Source: Symbiodinium natans
Lineage: Eukaryota; Sar; Dinophyceae; Suessiales; Symbiodiniaceae
DNA: 62,000 nt
NCBI GenBank assembly: GCA_905221605.1
Contig: CAJNDS010002734.1
Location: forward strand, 839,779-901,778
Direction of reading: 5' to 3'
Positions within the stretch are counted from its first letter, which is position 1. Each line of letters begins with the position of its first letter. This document shows positions 43,100 through 55,507 of the stretch, one piece after another. The translations under genes were made by a program, and so were the position numbers. The notes beneath the pieces were generated by a model. The model saw only the letters and a program-made list of their open reading frames with translations, searched no databases and was not told the DNA's origin.

Positions 43100-44020
43100 G
43101 TCCCTAAACCCGAAACCCTAGACCCTAAACCCGAAACCTTAAACTCTAAACCCTAAACCCGAAACCTTAAACTCTAAACCCTAAGCCCTAAGCCTTAAGC
43201 CCTAAACCCTACTCTACAAAGACTCATTGACAATCAGGCCCCCTAAACAGGGCTGGGGGAAGCTTCACTCAAAGCTCTTCCAGGCTTCGGGCGCCTTGGG
43301 CTCCCGGAAGGCAGGTCGACGGTCTGGGGTTTAGGGTTTGGGGTTTGGGGTTTGGGGTCTAGGGTTTAGGGTTTAGGGTTTAGGCTTAAGGGCTAGTGTT
43401 TAGGGCTTCGGGTTTTCTAGGACCTTGGGGCCTGTCTTGGCTTGATGGCGTTGCCGGGGTTGCTGAGTCAGGTCAGTTCAGCTGGCTTGTCCAAGTCTTT
43501 AGTTTTTTTGTGCACCTTGTGCAGGCATACACACTAAACCCCAAACCCCAAAACCCAAACCCCAAACCCTAAACCCTGCCTTTGTTTCTGTTTTGTTGTT
43601 CTAGTCGTGGCAGGCATGAAATCGAAGATGCCTCACTGGGCCTTCTTGTTTTCGCTCTGTCTCCTTCTCTTCGCTGCTCCTGCCGTTGTTGTTTGACGTT
43701 TTGGGGGTTTAGGGTTTCGGGTTTAGTGCTCGGGCTTAGGGTTTAGTGTTTAGGGTTTAGATTTTACAGGGTTTTAAACCTTAAACTTTAGGGTTTTAGG
43801 GTTGAGGGTGGTCCCGCAGTTTCTAGGCCCAAGGAGAGGCTCTGCGAGTCGACAAGCCCTCACGAGCCCGAAAGTGGGGCACCCCCCCCCCCCGCCACCG
43901 CCCAACAAGTCCGGAGCCCTAAACCCTAAACCCTTAAAAGGACCGTTAGACCCGTAAAGATGCCCTTTTAAAACTACGGGTTTGGGGTTTAGGGTCTAGG
44001 GTTTGGGTTTAGGGTACCCA
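43100..44020. repeat. Cluster of five short telomere-type tracts, mixed orientation
   Basis: CCCTAAA or CCCGAAA units at 43105-43210, TTTAGGG at 43323-43385, CCCAAAC at 43535-43580, TTTAGGG at 43706-43803 and 43980-44020. The GC-rich pieces between them could be small exons of an unknown gene, but none was recognised. Confidence 0.75.
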
Positions 44021-45239
44021 AGAGTTTTGTTGTCATGACGAGTCATAACAAAAGAACGCAATCACGTGAACAGGAGAACCTACGAACTCGTAGGCTTCGT
44101 TTTCTTAGGGTTTAAGGCCTCTAGGCCTTCATTTCTGTAGGGGTTTTGTGGCTCATTATGCCCTGCTCGTGTCGTTGCTGCAAAGTGTGTTTTGTGATCT
44201 TTTGCGAGAGGCCCTTACCAGAGTACTCATCGCAAGGAAAGCGCCCGTGACGTGCGAACTGAGCTGCGCAGGCCGGTCGCAGCGTCCGCGAAGAACTAGC
44301 AGAGCAGGCTCTCTATGCAGGGAGGGTCCCCTAAAAACACGCTAGGGTACGTGAGTTTTTGTCGGGATTCCCCAGAGCAAGCACCACACTTCTTCTTGGC
44401 GGGAAGTAATTAAGGGGTACCCAGTCCCAATTTTTGGGAAGTACCCAATTGAGGAATGCTTAGGGTGTAGGGCTTTGGCTTTCTGTCATGTAGAGGTGGG
44501 AAAGAATTGCGTTGCCGTTCTCAGGGACTAACGTAAGGGCTCAGCTCATGCACAATGCGCAGATGATGTGTTTAACGCATACCTTGCATGCACCTTGCCC
44601 GATTTGATACCGAGTTCCTGATGTCCGCTGGTTGGGTAAGCAGCAACACACATCTGGTAGAATGATTCGGCGCTACAAAACAGGAATCTCAACCCTAAAC
44701 CCAAAACCTCAAAGATCACAGGGTGCCGCCTAAGGAGTTCATTGTTCCAGGTTGGTATTTTGCCCCTTTTTTGGATTTCGGGTTTCCGTATAGCAGCAGC
44801 GTTTCATGGACCCTGAACCTCCTTTGGCGGGCTCTGATGTATGGACCCTTAGTTTGCATAGGGCATATATGCGCCCGCGTTCCGCGTAATCGCCCCCCCC
44901 CCCCCCACCCCCAATGGCATCACCTGCAAATCCTAAACCCCAAACCCCAAACCCCAAACCCCAAACCCATCAACCCGAAAACACACCCCTAAACCCTCAA
45001 CACTAAACCCGAGATCCTATTTTCCATAAAAGGCCCTTTGCCTTGCAAACTCTACACGCCCAATTTGTAGAACTTCCAGAGGTGCCACTGTCGAAATCCG
45101 AGAGGTCCAAGGACAGTTTCGGGTTCCAGGCGTCCAGGGTGTCTTCAGATTTTTGGGTTCTAGGGTTAGGTCGTAGGGCATTTCAGGCTTTAGGTTCTAG
45201 GTTTAGGGGTTCCTGGGTTTGGGGATGTTAGGGTGTATT

Positions 45240-45276
<37 letters not shown>

Positions 45277-47300
45277 GGGATCTTAGGGCGTTTTAGGGTT
45301 TATAAATAGGGGTCTAGGTTCAGGGGTGTTAAAACGGTGCTCAATCAAGTCTAGGATTCATCATTCGGTTTGCTTCATGTTCAAGAGTTCTGCGCACACA
45401 CCGTTATCGCTTTTCTCGTCGGCAATGGCACCCACTCATGAATTTGCACTGGCGGGGTCGCTCCCCCCCGTTGATTTTGGTAAAGTCAAGCCTCGGAACC
45501 ACTATGTAGAACTTGCGTTGAATGGTAGCTACAAACGACAATAACAAAGGACAGCTGCTGGGACGCATGGGCTCGATGCGTGGATGCCCGAAATTCAACC
45601 GCTCAGTTCTTCTTTTGAACACTCAACATTTTTTCGAACCGAGCGATTTCTGGATAAAGGCGATGCATTCGGGAAACACCACGAAATTGAAATTGTGGGC
45701 ACGCTCGAATTCCAAACTCCTCAAATTCCCAAACCATGGAAAGGCGTGGCTATCTTGAATTTAAGGAGTTTACAAGCTCACAAACCTAGACTTACATTGG
45801 TCCCGGAGGCGGATTGGGTGGGTGCCTGAGACACGGGCTTCTCAAGCTGCGGACAAGCGTGGCAGTTTTTAAGGTTTCGCCATGCTCAAGGTGTCGGGGG
45901 CGCCTGTTTTTCAGATCATGGCTTGTGGCAAAGTTGACGGCAGGGCTCCACTAAACCCTCTCAGATCAGAAGCCGCGCCAGGAGGTGGAAAGAAAGATCC
46001 GACAAGCCGTTCAGGCGTACTACTGCCGACGGTACGCCAAGCCCGAGTGCTCAGAGGGGGTTCCTATTCAGTGCCCCTTCTTGTCCCCTAAACCCTAAAC
46101 CCTAAACCCTACAACCCTAAACCAAGGGCTCGAACCAGCGAAATCTGCGCTCGGGAGGAGATTCCGGATGCGACTTGGCCCAACCTGGGCTGGAAAACCC
46201 TTAAAACCCGAGAGCCCCATAGTCACAAACATCCTGCCACGCGAATATAGGTAAATCCCCCCGGGTTTGGCAAGGTTGTCTTGAGTTTTGTGCTGAGTTT
46301 GGCTTAGGTTGACTCTGCCCTAACCTGCTCTACCAAGTTCTGCTAAGACTCTGTGACCATTCGGGGCATGGCATGATTAGAAGACGCGAGAGGCCATCTT
46401 GGGCTGGCTTTGGGCATTCGGTAACGTTTCGGCTGTGCTAGTGTCTTTCCGACAGCCCAAGGCGCCATCATTCCCAATACGTCTTGAAAACGCAGAACCC
46501 TGAAAGCCCTGACACATCACATGTAAGCTCAACTTTTTCCCACCGCACCCCCCCCCCCCCCCCCCAGTTGGGCTCGTAGTGAGGTGTTCTAGCAAACAGT
46601 TGTCGTTGTCCAGATTGTTGCTGAGACCCTGAAGCCCCAAGTAAAACTCTGAACTCACCCTGAACTCCCAAAGAAGCTTTCAGTGCCTAGGTTTGGGGGG
46701 AAGTTTCCGAGGTTCATTTTTTCTGTTGCTGAGGAGTTAGAGGTTCTGGGTTCGGACAGGCCACCGCTGGGACCGAGATCACTCCGACCGGCGACGTCCC
46801 ACTTGAGCCCCGCAACTTTCACACAGCCGTCTTGTCCCGGGCTTGGAGGGGCTTGCGGCGAGGACTTTGGTTCAGTGAGATGCGAGAGGTTTAAAATGGA
46901 AGAGGCGGAGGGGATTTTGTTTCGTGCGTATGCGTTCCTCTCCCAACCCTTTCTCAGCCCTTGACTCTGTGACAGTGTGTTCCAAAACAAACCTCAGATT
47001 CGCTCGCCTGTACGCCCCAACACCCTTGAACTGTAAAGGTTTGAGGTTTCGAACGCTCGGCTTTACGGCGTTTCAGTGTCATGTTTGAGGTGGTAGTGTT
47101 CTGCGGGCTTTCGCTGCTAAACGCGTGAGATCAGCTGAAAGCCCTCAGAGCATTATCAACACTCGAGGTGTCTTGAGAAAAGGGACTTCTCCAGCCCCAT
47201 GTTGATGCACCCTGCCGACCACAACCACAACCCACGATCCTGGATCTGCAAACCCACATCCAAGAGCACCGCTTGGCTATCCCAATGCCCTGACCCGAAG
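44021..47300. other. No recognised gene; CCCCAAA tracts and poly-T
   Basis: CCCCAAA/CCCTAAA tracts at 44932-45008 and 46087-46125, and a 34-base poly-T at 45241-45274. Overlapping open frames 45326-45829 have no recognisable domain. Confidence 0.4.
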
Positions 47301-47381
47301 CCCCCCTCCACGAGTTCGGGTGAAGACCCTTGAGAAGCCCTAAGCCCCTAGCCCCTGAAACGACAAACCCTGAGGACAGCT

Positions 47382-47834
47382 TTGGTGCCTCATGGGTGCA
47401 ATATCGCGTTTGTTCACAGACCCTGCTTTCTGCCCAGGGTCCAGGACTGCATGTACAGCTTTGGCTGCATGTACAACTTTGGTGGCTACTTCGCCGAGGC
47501 TGCTGCCACGTTTCCTCTGGAATGTGCATCGTCTTCGCACGTGGCTGTCTCACGCTCCTCTTGTCTGTTGTGCTGCTTCCTCGCGTTGTTTTTCGCATCT
47601 TTGTGTCACAGTGTCACCAGCAAGCATGTCACTGTGTCACTACGTCACAATGTGCTGTCTATTCGTGTCGTGTCTTCGTGTGGTATCGGTGTCATGACTT
47701 ATATCTATGCGTCATGTCGGGATGACAACGGCCAGGTCTATCAGCCCGGCTACAATGGCTGCGGCTACAATCCCTGGTATCCCTGGTGGAACAACCAGGT
47801 GGCTTCTGACGCACATTCAAGCACACCATCTTAG
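47382..47834 (+). CDS. Possible exon(s) encoding Tyr/Gly/Trp-rich protein
   Basis: Two pieces read CMYSFGCMYNFGGYFAEAAAT (about 47445-47510) and DDNGQVYQPGYNGCGYNPWY followed by PWWNNQVASDAH (about 47720-47815). The biased Tyr/Gly/Trp/Asn composition is unusual for chance frames. An intron may separate the two pieces, since the middle is low in protein character. No family is recognised. Confidence 0.25.
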   Translation: MVPHGCNIAFVHRPCFLPRVQDCMYSFGCMYNFGGYFAEAAATFPLECASSSHVAVSRSSCLLCCFLALFFASLCHSVTSKHVTVSLRHNVLSIRVVSSCGIGVMTYIYASCRDDNGQVYQPGYNGCGYNPWYPWWNNQVASDAHSSTPS

Positions 47835-48477
47835 AATGGGAGCAAGGGGTAAGGGTGTTTCGGTGTTTCGCGGAGCAAGGGTACATGTTTAGGCCGACGG
47901 GTCAAATCATCTTCATCCCGCAGGCATCGTGGGCATCGACAGTTTCGGGATGGTGGGCGCCTTACTTGCGTGACAAAGACTAAAGCTCGAAGGTCTAAAA
48001 GCCCAAGCCTTCCCAAACTCTGAACCCCCTTGGCCAAGATTCATTGAGACCTCAGCCCCCCGAGCCCTTCCACACGAACCTCCAAGTCGGATTCATTGGC
48101 TCATTTTCGGACGGGTTGGGTGAGGGGGAGGCAGCTCGGCGGGGTTGATGGGATCTAACCCTGGAATCCTGAAAAGGCTGAGGAGCTGAGGGATTTAGGG
48201 TTTAGGCTTTCGATATACTGTACGCATCCTTGGGCTTAAGCGAATCCCAAAGCTAGTAGACAGAAATTCCAAGTTTCCTTGGCCTTAAGCGAATCTCAGT
48301 GTTAGTCGACCGAAAATCTTGGCCAAGCGGACAACAAAATAGTATATAGTACACTATATAGTACAGCATAGCGAACGATAGTCATTGAAGTACAGTATAG
48401 GCTGGCAATTGGGCGTCACATGCAGGATAACAGAGTCGAGCCGACACGAAAGTATGCCCATCAGCCATGAAAGCCAA

Positions 48478-49135
<658 letters not shown>

Positions 49136-49154
49136 CAGGCTAGACTGTACAACG

Positions 49155-49380
49155 GGGTTTAGGGTTTAGGGTTTTAGGGTTTACAGTTTAGGGTTTAGGG
49201 TTTAGGGTTTCACTGTATATGACATGTGTATATGAAGCTTTGGGAACGACCGTTGACACGGCCGCCACGTCTGTCTCTGCTGCCACATTTTTGTGGCCCC
49301 AAGCCTGCTTTACCAAGAGGCCACGTGTTCACCTGTTTAGGGTTTAGGGTTTAGGGTTTCGGGTTTAGGGTTTAGGGTCT
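49155..49380. repeat. Two TTTAGGG tracts after the CA tract
   Basis: Heptamers at 49155-49210 and 49336-49380, separated by non-repetitive sequence. Confidence 0.88.
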
Positions 49381-52180
49381 TTCAGTTTCAGCCTTTAAAA
49401 GCCATATAAAACCCGGCATAGGCCACTACTAATCCCTTCGAAAAGTAAACTTTCAATGTCAGTAGCTGGTTCCAAGATACTAAGCCGCAACCCTGAATTC
49501 AAACGTTACAACCTCGAGTCAGGCAGGTTAGGAGGTTTGGGCAACCCTAAACCTTCCCCTGGCGTGCAGGCCCACGCCTGTGTCGGCCTTTCCGCTGATG
49601 GTGACATGAACACCTTCAAGCGACGAAGGGCCGTCGAGCTGAAGCACCGACACATCCGCCCCTGGGTTGACGTTTAGAGACGTTGACGGATGCACGTTCA
49701 TTTGAAGGTGTCGGTCCTTGGAAGTATCGTTGTTCTTGGGCTCAGTGCTCGAAGGGACTCTTGATTTGGCCTCCTGCGGGCAGTTCTTTTCTCATGCGAA
49801 GTACAGCCGGTACAGCCAGACACATCTTCACATGACGATGCGGCAGTTCGCGGAGCCAGCTTCGCACCCCGAGCGAAAAGACAATTGGACAAGGTCTGAA
49901 ACGAGGTTGGGGCAGAGGCTTCGAAGTCAGGCGGTCAACACCGACTCACAGCTTGGAAATCCAAAGGCATGTTCTGCAATCTACACACAAAACTCTTTAG
50001 TGTCCTTGAAGTCTTGAATGGTGCAGAGATTGGACAAGTGGTCGGCAACTGTTGGTAGTGCCTTGCCTTGCATCCGGGCCCGACTCCACGGAGCATGTGA
50101 TTGCAAGGTCCCGGAGAAGGGCCCGAAGTTCAGCGACAGGCCGGGCACTGCAGCGATCTCCAAGGCAGGGACAGGGGAAGACAGGGGCCAGGATTTGGCA
50201 TGTGTTCGTGTGTTTGCATGGACCGAGGCGGAGAGGGGCGTGGTCTCGGGTTTCTGAGTACAGTCTCGGGGCCATCAAAAGCAAACTCCCACAAAGACCA
50301 GAGACTTGCCTGGACGCCAGATGTCTGCTCATGGCTTGCATGTGTACAGAAGCGGGGACTCTCACATCTGTGCCCCAAACCGTGACCCTCCGCTGATTAA
50401 CGTATCCTCGGCACAGGCGCGCTTGGAGGGCTGGCTGCAAGGCTGGCTGCAGATTGTTCTCTCCATCGGCCACGGCGACTTCCCGACGAGTCGTGTCGAG
50501 CAGAGAAAATTGAGTCGATTGTTCCGCGGCACCGTAGTCTTGCTTTCGCTTGGCCATGTGCATATGCAATTCTGAAGAAACCTGTGCGTGTGAGTGTGTA
50601 AGAAGCAGCAGCAACCTGCAGCTCAAGCAGAGCCCGCGCAGTCGAAGCACAGAAAGATGGAGCACAAGTATGGGGGTCTCCTGTTGGCCTTATAGCTGTT
50701 GGCATTCATGCAGCCTTCGAGACGTGTTGCCATCGTGTACCTCTTGCTGTCGCCCTAGTAAGTGTGGGCGCCTTCCATGAGCTGACCAACTTGCCATGGC
50801 TGACCGGCTCAGCGACTCAGCTGACCTGAGGACAGCTGCGCAAGTGCTTCGATCATGTGTACTGGGGGTTTCTGAAAGTACGGGACCCCGAATATACACC
50901 CAATACTAAGCTTCCCTTTATAACAAGGACCCCAATAAGGCACCCCTGATTGCGGAAGCACCCACATGGTGGCAAGAAGCCAGCTTCTCCGGTTCTTAAC
51001 CTGCTTGTGCTTGCGGCGAGAAGTGGCCAACATGCTGTACAGGAGATGCCACTTGGCGACGTGGCAAGATGAGCAGCCAGGCCCACCATTTCGGTGGCCT
51101 TCCATGGTCTAATGTTGTACCGTGGTTGAAGTGTTCCCCCCGCTCCCCCCGAAACTGTTTGTGTGCTTGTTTAAACGGGCCCGGGGTTTTATATGATTAG
51201 AAAATGGAGGATCTGAGTTTTAAAGGGGCAGCGTTGCCCGGCAGTTGATTTGAAAGGCGCGTCGCGCGAAACTTTCTTGCGACACCCGGGCGATGTGACT
51301 TAATAGAGGATCCCGCCGCACAGCCCCAAACAGGTACCGTGTCCTGAATAGATCGACTTTAAAACAGGGGGCCCCGATTATAGCAGGTACAACAGTATAA
51401 TTATACCCAAACGGTGCATTTGCTGACTCTAGTTTAGCACAGCCAATGCGGTCGGACCTAAAATAACAACAAGAGTAGGATTCCCTTACAAAAAGGACCC
51501 CAAGAAGGTACCCCTAATTTCGGACACCCCCCCCCCCCCCCCGCCCCCCGAAAATAGACCCCCTAATCGGAGGATTCCCTTAATAAACTAGACACCGATT
51601 ATCCCGAAAGCAATCAGTGCAAAGATATCAACTGATACGCATAGTTGGTTGTGTTGTCAGTGCGGTGATCGTGGTGTAGTGTAGTAGGATAAGAAGCAGG
51701 TGCGGCGTCGACGGCCAAAAGAACGCGAAACGCAAAGAAGATGGAATGTAACAGGCAGCGTAGAGAAGCGGTGTATATAGTCGGGTTAGAAGTAAATGCT
51801 GCGTCGACGGCAAAGAGAGCGTGAAACGCAAAGAAGATGGAATTTAATAGGCAGCGTAGAGAAGTAGTGTAGCTGAAGTGATGGTATTGTAGTGGGGCGA
51901 TGGCAAATAAAGTGACAGGATCATAGGTCTTCGTCAGGCGCATCACTATCCGTAGTCAAGCTCTGCAGAAAATATCAGGCGCCATCTTCGTCCAGAAACT
52001 CGAGGTGGTTGAAGCCTTGGTAACATGTGATGAACATGTCAAGCTTGGCAGCATTGCAAGCTACGTAAGCTTAACAAGCGGCGCGATATTTTGTTCTCCC
52101 CACGCAGGCTAAGAATTTCAGAGTGAGCGACTTGCTACGACATTTGCCAAGCTCAGCATCGTGCCAAAGCAAGTTCTGTT
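49381..52180. other. No recognised gene; several dispersed repeats
   Basis: An open frame 49456-49677 (+) has no domain. GGGGTCC family copies lie at 50868-50966 and 51476-51592, both in minus orientation. A segment at 50810-50850 plus 51055-51085 matches 14345-14430, split here by about 200 bp. A 94-bp tandem duplication (GCGTCGACGGC...GGCAGCGTAGAGAAG) lies at 51705-51870. Confidence 0.45.
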
Positions 52181-52190
52181 CTTTTGTGCG

Positions 52191-52255
52191 TTGTCAGAAA
52201 GCGACCCGTCCTAAGACAGAAGTTGTCAGAAAGCGACCCGTCCTAAGACAGAAGT
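52191..52255 (+). repeat. 32-bp tandem duplication
   Basis: TTGTCAGAAAGCGACCCGTC plus CTAAGACAGAAG, present twice head to tail. Confidence 0.9.
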
Positions 52256-52413
52256 GAAGACAGAGGATGATAAGTCTTCGTCAGGCACATCGCTATCCGT
52301 AGCCAAGTTCGGCAGAAAACAGCAGTACCACGCCGAGGCTAGTTCTGCTTCTCGGGCATTGTCAGAGAGCGACTCTACCCAAGACAGTCAGCGCAGAACG
52401 TTCCACGTTGAGG

Positions 52414-53205
52414 TCAGCCTCTGGTCTTGCGCTGGAAGGAGAACGACAAGTCCACAGGCCGCGTCCACCCCAGCATGGACTTCCTTCTCTGCCCAGCCTT
52501 CACCGGCCTGTCGAAAACATTCACGTCCTGGACCACCCAAGCAAACAAGCTCTCCGCATCTATCGACCACCAATCGAAGTGACTCCCCCCGGCGATGCAA
52601 GTGTCCTGCCTGTGGCCATGGAAGTCATCGTAGTCCCGAAACTCGAAGCAGCCAGCAAAGGTCACCACTCCCAACACCTGAGCCTCGGAAGGCGGAGGCC
52701 CGACTTCCACGTCCACGATGGCACCCTCTGTGGAGCCGCGGCCCAAGGTCTCGATGAGGAAGATCTGGTCGCCCTCGGAGAAGCAGGAGTAGTGTCCCAA
52801 AGCGAACTTTCTCACTTCCATGGTCTTCCTGCCCGCCATGATGAGGCGACTCCAGGGGTGCTGGATGTTGAGCCCACACAGCGACATGTGCTGAATGGAG
52901 CTTTGCACGCCGGCTGGAAGCTTCAAGCTGGCAGCTCGTTCAACAGCTCCGCCTGCTGTGGCAGAATCGCGTATGAAGTTCAAATCTGCCACCGCTTTCT
53001 TCTTGGAGTCCCGCAGCGGGCCGTAGATGTTCCTGCGCTCGTCATCTATGTACACGTGTGGGAGATGCGCTCGCCACCCATGACCATGCCTTTGAATGCT
53101 ACCGCGGGCGCGCAAAGGGCGCGGCTTCCTACCACACAGCGACATCCTACAATCACACAGAAAAGATGAGCTGCAGAGAACATGACATCTCCAGTCAGTT
53201 GCCAA
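52414..53205 (-). CDS. ASCH-domain protein
   Basis: The 263-residue frame contains an ASCH (PUA-like beta-barrel) domain, a fold linked to RNA binding and to RNA or nucleoside modification. It opens with LNIQHPWSRLIMAGRKTMEV then RKF, which fits the family pattern G-x-K-x-x-E-x-R. It continues with GDQIFLIETLG, VLGVVTFAGCFEFRDYDDF and WWSIDAESLFAWVVQDVNVF, the usual second half. N-terminal to it, about residues 48-72, is NIYGPLRDSKKKAVADLNFI, reminiscent of a short GP-R...A..DL motif found in predicted dinoflagellate proteins (from memory). The true start is uncertain; internal Met codons precede the ASCH core. No intron is needed. A 70-bp piece near the 5' end (53130-53200) is duplicated at 53290-53360. 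Specific substrate unknown. Confidence 0.72.
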   Translation of the reverse strand: MATDWRCHVLCSSSFLCDCRMSLCGRKPRPLRARGSIQRHGHGWRAHLPHVYIDDERRNIYGPLRDSKKKAVADLNFIRDSATAGGAVERAASLKLPAGVQSSIQHMSLCGLNIQHPWSRLIMAGRKTMEVRKFALGHYSCFSEGDQIFLIETLGRGSTEGAIVDVEVGPPPSEAQVLGVVTFAGCFEFRDYDDFHGHRQDTCIAGGSHFDWWSIDAESLFAWVVQDVNVFDRPVKAGQRRKSMLGWTRPVDLSFSFQRKTRG

Positions 53206-53600
53206 GCGACCATCACATGTTCAACTGAGAACAGCACTAATGCAGAGCTGCAAAACTTCTGAGCGCCAGTCCACGAAAAGTCCAGGATGAATACGTCCTA
53301 GCACGCAGCGACATGCTAGAATCACACAGAAAAGATGAGCTGTGCAGAGAACATCACATCTCCGCCACACCCACACAGCTTCTGAGCACCGGTCCGTCAC
53401 GAGTCCAGGATGAATGAAAGCGAGGCAGCCTTATGTAAGACGACTCCAACACTTATCTCATCCATCTGACCGCCGTGCCCCCCCTCTCCCCCGAGCTTGA
53501 GGGCGCCGCTTCGTTGACGTCCAGCAGGGCGACGTCGCGGCGCCGCGTGAAGACATGCAGATCAGGCAAGGAACGTTCGAACTGTGGATACTATTTGCCA
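53206..53600. other. Upstream region of the ASCH gene with local duplication
   Basis: Bases 53290-53360 repeat 53130-53200 (CAGCGACAT, AATCACACAGAAAAGATGAG, AGAGAACAT) with few changes. No other feature is recognised. Confidence 0.6.
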
Positions 53601-53617
53601 TCAACTGTTTCAAGCAT

Positions 53618-54150
53618 GCCGTAATTCCGCTTCCACGCTATTTGCGAGGTTTTCAAGCATGCGCAATTCCGCTTCCATGGTATTTGCGAGGTTTTCGCGC
53701 AGGCGGAATTCCGCTTCCATGCTATTTGCGAGGTTTTCGTGCAGGCGGAATTCCGCTTCCGTGTTATTTGCGAGGTTTTCGCTCACGCCGAAATTCCGCT
53801 TCCACGCTATTTGCGAGGTTTTCAAGCATACGGAATTCCGCTTCCATGCTGTTTGCGAGGTTTTCGCGCAGGCGGAATTCCGCTTCCATGCTATTTGCGA
53901 GGTTTTCGATCATGCCGCAATTCCGCTTCCATGCTATTTGCGAGGTTTTCAAGCACGCGCAATTCCGCTTCCCCATGCTATTTGCGAGGTTTTCGCGCAC
54001 GCGGAATTCCGCTTCCATGCTATTTGCGAGGTTTTCGTGCAGGCGGAATTCCGCTTCCATGTTATTTGCTCATGCCGAAATTCCGCTGCCACGCTATTTG
54101 CGAGGTTTTCAAGCATACGGAATTCCGCTTCCATGCTTTTTGCGAGGTTT
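53618..54150. repeat. 42-bp tandem repeat (about 12-13 copies)
   Basis: Unit landmarks are GGAATTCCGCTTCCATGCTA and TTTGCGAGGTTTTCGCGCAG; AATTCCG words at 53623, 53665 and 53707 give the period. Because 42 is a multiple of three, several frames stay open on both strands. Minus reads ENLANSMEAEFR per unit and plus reads RRNSASMLFARFS. Internal EcoRI-type GGAATTCC palindromes. Confidence 0.95.
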
Positions 54151-54157
54151 TCGGTTT

Positions 54158-55112
54158 CGCACCACGGCAGCTCCGGGAGTCCGCGGCGTACTACGTTTGT
54201 ACTACAAAAAGTCGACTTTCCAGCCACGGCAGCTCCGGGTGTCCGCGGCGTACTACGTTCGTACTAGTACTACAAAAGTCGACTTTAAAGCCGCGGCAGC
54301 TCCGAGCGTCCGCTGCAGAAAGTCGACTTTTGTGGTTCTAACGTAGTACACCGCGGACGCCCGGAGCTGCCGTGGCTGGAAATTCGACTCTTTTGTAGTA
54401 CAAACGTAGTACGCCGCGGACGCCCGGAGCTGCCGTGGCTGGAAATTCGGCTTTTTGTAGTACAAACGTAGTACGCCGCGGACGCCCGGAGCTGCCGTGG
54501 CTGGAAAGTCGACTTTTTGTAGTACAAGCGTAGTACGCCGCGGACGCCCGGAGCTGCCGTAGCTGGAAAGTCGACTTTTTGTAGTACAAACGTAGCACGC
54601 CGCGGATGCCCGGAGCTGCCGTGGCTGGAAAGTCGACTTTTTGTAGCACAAAGGTAGTACGCCGCGGACGCTCGGAGCTGCCGTGGCTGGAAAGTCGACT
54701 TTTTGTAGCACGAACGTAGTACGTGTTTGTGCCACAAAAAGTCGGCTTTCCAGCCACGGCAGCTCCGGGCGTCCGCGGCGTACAACGTTTGTACTACAAA
54801 AGTCGACTTTCCAGCCACGGCAGCTCCGGGCGTCCGCGGCGTACTACGTTTGTGCTACAAAAGTCGACTTTCCAGCCACGGCAGTTCCGGGCGTCCGCGG
54901 CGTACTACGTTTGTACTACAAAAAGTCGACTTTCCAGCCACAGCAGCTCCGGGCGTCTGCGGCGCACAACGTTTGTACTACAAAAGTCGACTTTCCAGCC
55001 ACGGCAGCTCCGGGCGTCCGCGGCGTACTACGTTTGTACTACAAAAAGTCGACTTTCCAGCCACGGCAGCTCCGGGCGTCTGCGGCGTACTACGTTTGTA
55101 CTACAAAAGTCC
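54158..55112. repeat. 61-bp satellite with two orientation switches
   Basis: Unit landmarks are CGGCAGCTCCGGGCGTCCGC, GGCGTACTACGTTTGTACTA and AAAGTCGACTTTCCAGCCA. Forward at 54158-54305, reverse at 54310-54725, forward again at 54735-55112. The second switch lies in a near-palindrome at 54705-54740. Confidence 0.94.
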
Positions 55113-55506
55113 ACAGAGAGGAAGAGGAAAGGAAGAGGAAGAGGAGAGGAAGAGGAGAGGAAGAGGAGAGGAAGAGAACAAGAGGAAGAGGAGAGGAAGA
55201 GGAGAGGAAGAGGAGAGGAAGAGGAGAGGAAGAGGAGAAGAAGAGGAGAGGAAGAGGAGAAGAAGAGGAGAGGAAGAGGAGAGGAAGAGCAGAGGAAGAG
55301 GAGAGGAAGAGGAGAGGAAGAGGAGAGGAACAGGAGAGAAAGAGGAGAGGAACAGGAGAGGAAGAGGAGAGGAAGAGGAGAGGAAGAGGAAAAGAAGAGG
55401 AGAGGAAGAGGAGAGGAAGAGGAGAGGAAGAGGAGAGGAAGAGGAAAAGAAGAGCAGAGGAAGAGGAGAGGAAGAGGAGAGGAAGAGGTGAGGAAGAGGT
55501 GAGGAA
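55112..55506. repeat. GAGGAAGAGGAGAG purine tract
   Basis: About 390 bases of AGGAAGAGGAG-type units with no pyrimidine apart from a few C and T. Capable of triplex DNA. The Glu/Arg frames are low complexity. Confidence 0.96.
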
Positions 55507-55507
55507 G

